DNA from: an uncultured Bacillota bacterium | GTDB lineage: Bacteria; Bacillota; Clostridia; Christensenellales; QAND01 | Direction of reading: 5' to 3' | Assembly (NCBI GenBank): GCA_905208455.1 | Contig: CAJLPK010000002.1 | Location: forward strand, 1 to 64,000 | DNA: 64,000 bases | Shown: positions 63,185 to 64,000 of the stretch, one piece after another | How the letters are laid out: each line of letters begins with the position of its first letter | Numbering within the stretch: position 1 is the stretch's first letter | Notes under the pieces: model-generated | Told to the model about the DNA's origin: nothing | The model's database searches: none | The model's input: the letters and a program-made list of their open reading frames with translations, nothing else | Made by a program: the position numbers and the translations under genes

Positions 63185-64000
63185 TTAAGGTTCCTGGTAT
63201 CCCTGTGGATTCATCTTTTGCCAGCGATAGCTATCCTTACAGCACTGCTCTATGTTTTTTTCCGTTGCGAATCCCAACTCCTCTTTGGCTTTTGTGACCT
63301 CCGCGTAGCATACCGGCAGGTCCCCGGCCCGCCTAGGCGCAAATTCGTACGGGATCTCTACCCCCGTGGCCTTTGTAAAAGCGTGCACCAATTCCAGCAC
63401 AGAAACGCCATGCCCGGTGCCAATATTGAATACTTCCAAGCCTTTATTTCTCAAGGCATAGTCCACTGCGGCCACATGGGCCTGCGCCAAATCCATGACA
63501 TGGATGAAATCCCTGATACAGGTGCCATCCGGCGTATCATAATCATCGCCGAAGATGGAGAGCTTTTCCCGTTTCCCTACTGCGACTTGAGAAATATACG
63601 GCATCAGATTGTTGGGAATGCCATTCGGGTCCTCTCCGATCAAACCGCTTTCGTGCGCACCAATGGGGTTAAAATAACGAAGCAGCACGAACGACGATTG
63701 CGCATCTGCCCGGTTTATATCACGCAGGATCTGCTCGCCCATCCATTTCGTCCATCCATACGGATTGGTGCAGGCGCACACATCCTCTTCCTTCAGCGGC
63801 ATTGCATTGTGGATATCGTAGACCGTTGCAGAGGAGCTGAATACAAAGCATTTTGTACCAAACTCCCCCATTACCTTCAAAAGGCTCATCGTGCAGCCTA
63901 GATTGTTCTGATAATACATCAGCGGCTTTTCCACCGATTCTCCTACGGCCTTATACCCCGCCCAGTGAATCACAGCATCGATCTTATGCTTTGCAAAAAT
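63185..64000 (-). CDS. galE: UDP-glucose 4-epimerase, C-terminal part (runs off the window)
   Basis: GalE interconverts UDP-glucose and UDP-galactose with bound NAD. About 271 codons are visible, open to the edge at 64000. They include FAKHKIDAVIHWAGYKAVGES, VFSSSATVYD, the catalytic YGWTK (Tyr-X3-Lys), RYFNPIGAHESG and DFIHVMDLAQAHVAA, and a normal C-terminus. The N-terminal NAD-binding GXXGXXG lies outside the window. It follows the acetyltransferase at its left, same strand, with 31 bases between them. Confidence 0.95.
   Translation of the reverse strand: MFAKHKIDAVIHWAGYKAVGESVEKPLMYYQNNLGCTMSLLKVMGEFGTKCFVFSSSATVYDIHNAMPLKEEDVCACTNPYGWTKWMGEQILRDINRADAQSSFVLLRYFNPIGAHESGLIGEDPNGIPNNLMPYISQVAVGKREKLSIFGDDYDTPDGTCIRDFIHVMDLAQAHVAAVDYALRNKGLEVFNIGTGHGVSVLELVHAFTKATGVEIPYEFAPRRAGDLPVCYAEVTKAKEELGFATEKNIEQCCKDSYRWQKMNPQGYQEP

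Overview
The window comes from a spore-forming, Gram-positive-type bacterium of the class Clostridia (Firmicutes). The evidence is the set spoIIAA-spoIIAB-sigF, spoVAC-D-E, yunB and a BofC-like protein; Firmicutes-type gene neighbourhoods (yicC-remA-gmk, ireB-ruvX-yrzB, secDF-recJ-relA-dtd-hemZ-hisS-aspS, ruvCAB-queA, tgt-yajC); a histidine T-box; and sigma-A promoters and Shine-Dalgarno sites of Firmicutes type. I cannot name the genus. Most genes lie on the minus strand. I saw no tRNA, rRNA, CRISPR array, insertion sequence or prophage.

Layout from left to right: 1-7.7 kb holds gmk (cut by the window edge), remA, yicC, a PurM-like gene, ligA, pcrA, a TrpR-like regulator and an SSB-like gene. 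7.8-9.7 kb is a decaying patch: an aldo/keto reductase with one in-frame amber stop, a Cna-B surface-protein remnant and a plus-strand coding relic. 9.76-10.9 kb carries corA behind a compact structured leader. 10.9-20.5 kb holds parC-parE, a membrane protein, a SPOR protein, pyrH, tsf, rpsB and a repeat protein. 20.5-26.7 kb holds yrzB, ruvX, a ferredoxin-type reductase, ireB, a small forespore-type gene, the Fe-S module (rrf2-nifS-nifU), glyA and rseC. 26.7-39.4 kb is a dense translation, stringent-response and secretion block (tcdA, aspS, hisS with its T-box, hemZ, dtd, relA, recJ, secF, secD). 39.5-42.9 kb holds a membrane protein, an iron alcohol dehydrogenase, yajC and tgt.

A plus-strand metal island (ferritin, short DtxR-type regulator, HMA-domain protein; 43.2-45.2 kb) separates tgt from queA. 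The three promoters share an operator-like sequence, which suggests a local regulon. queA-ruvB-ruvA-ruvC-proA follow, then a lone serine recombinase with an inverted repeat upstream, a BofC-like gene, yebC and yunB.

The last 11 kb is rich in sporulation and cell-wall genes: two class A penicillin-binding proteins on the plus strand, the spoVA operon on the minus strand (which I read as starting with two tiny unlisted genes behind a sigma-G-like promoter), the spoIIA operon behind a sigma-H-like promoter, an Eis-type acetyltransferase and a galE gene cut by the window edge.

Most of the window is ordinary core genome. The points most worth a second look are the corA leader RNA, the shared operators of the metal island, the small forespore-type genes, and the decayed patch at 7.8-9.7 kb.
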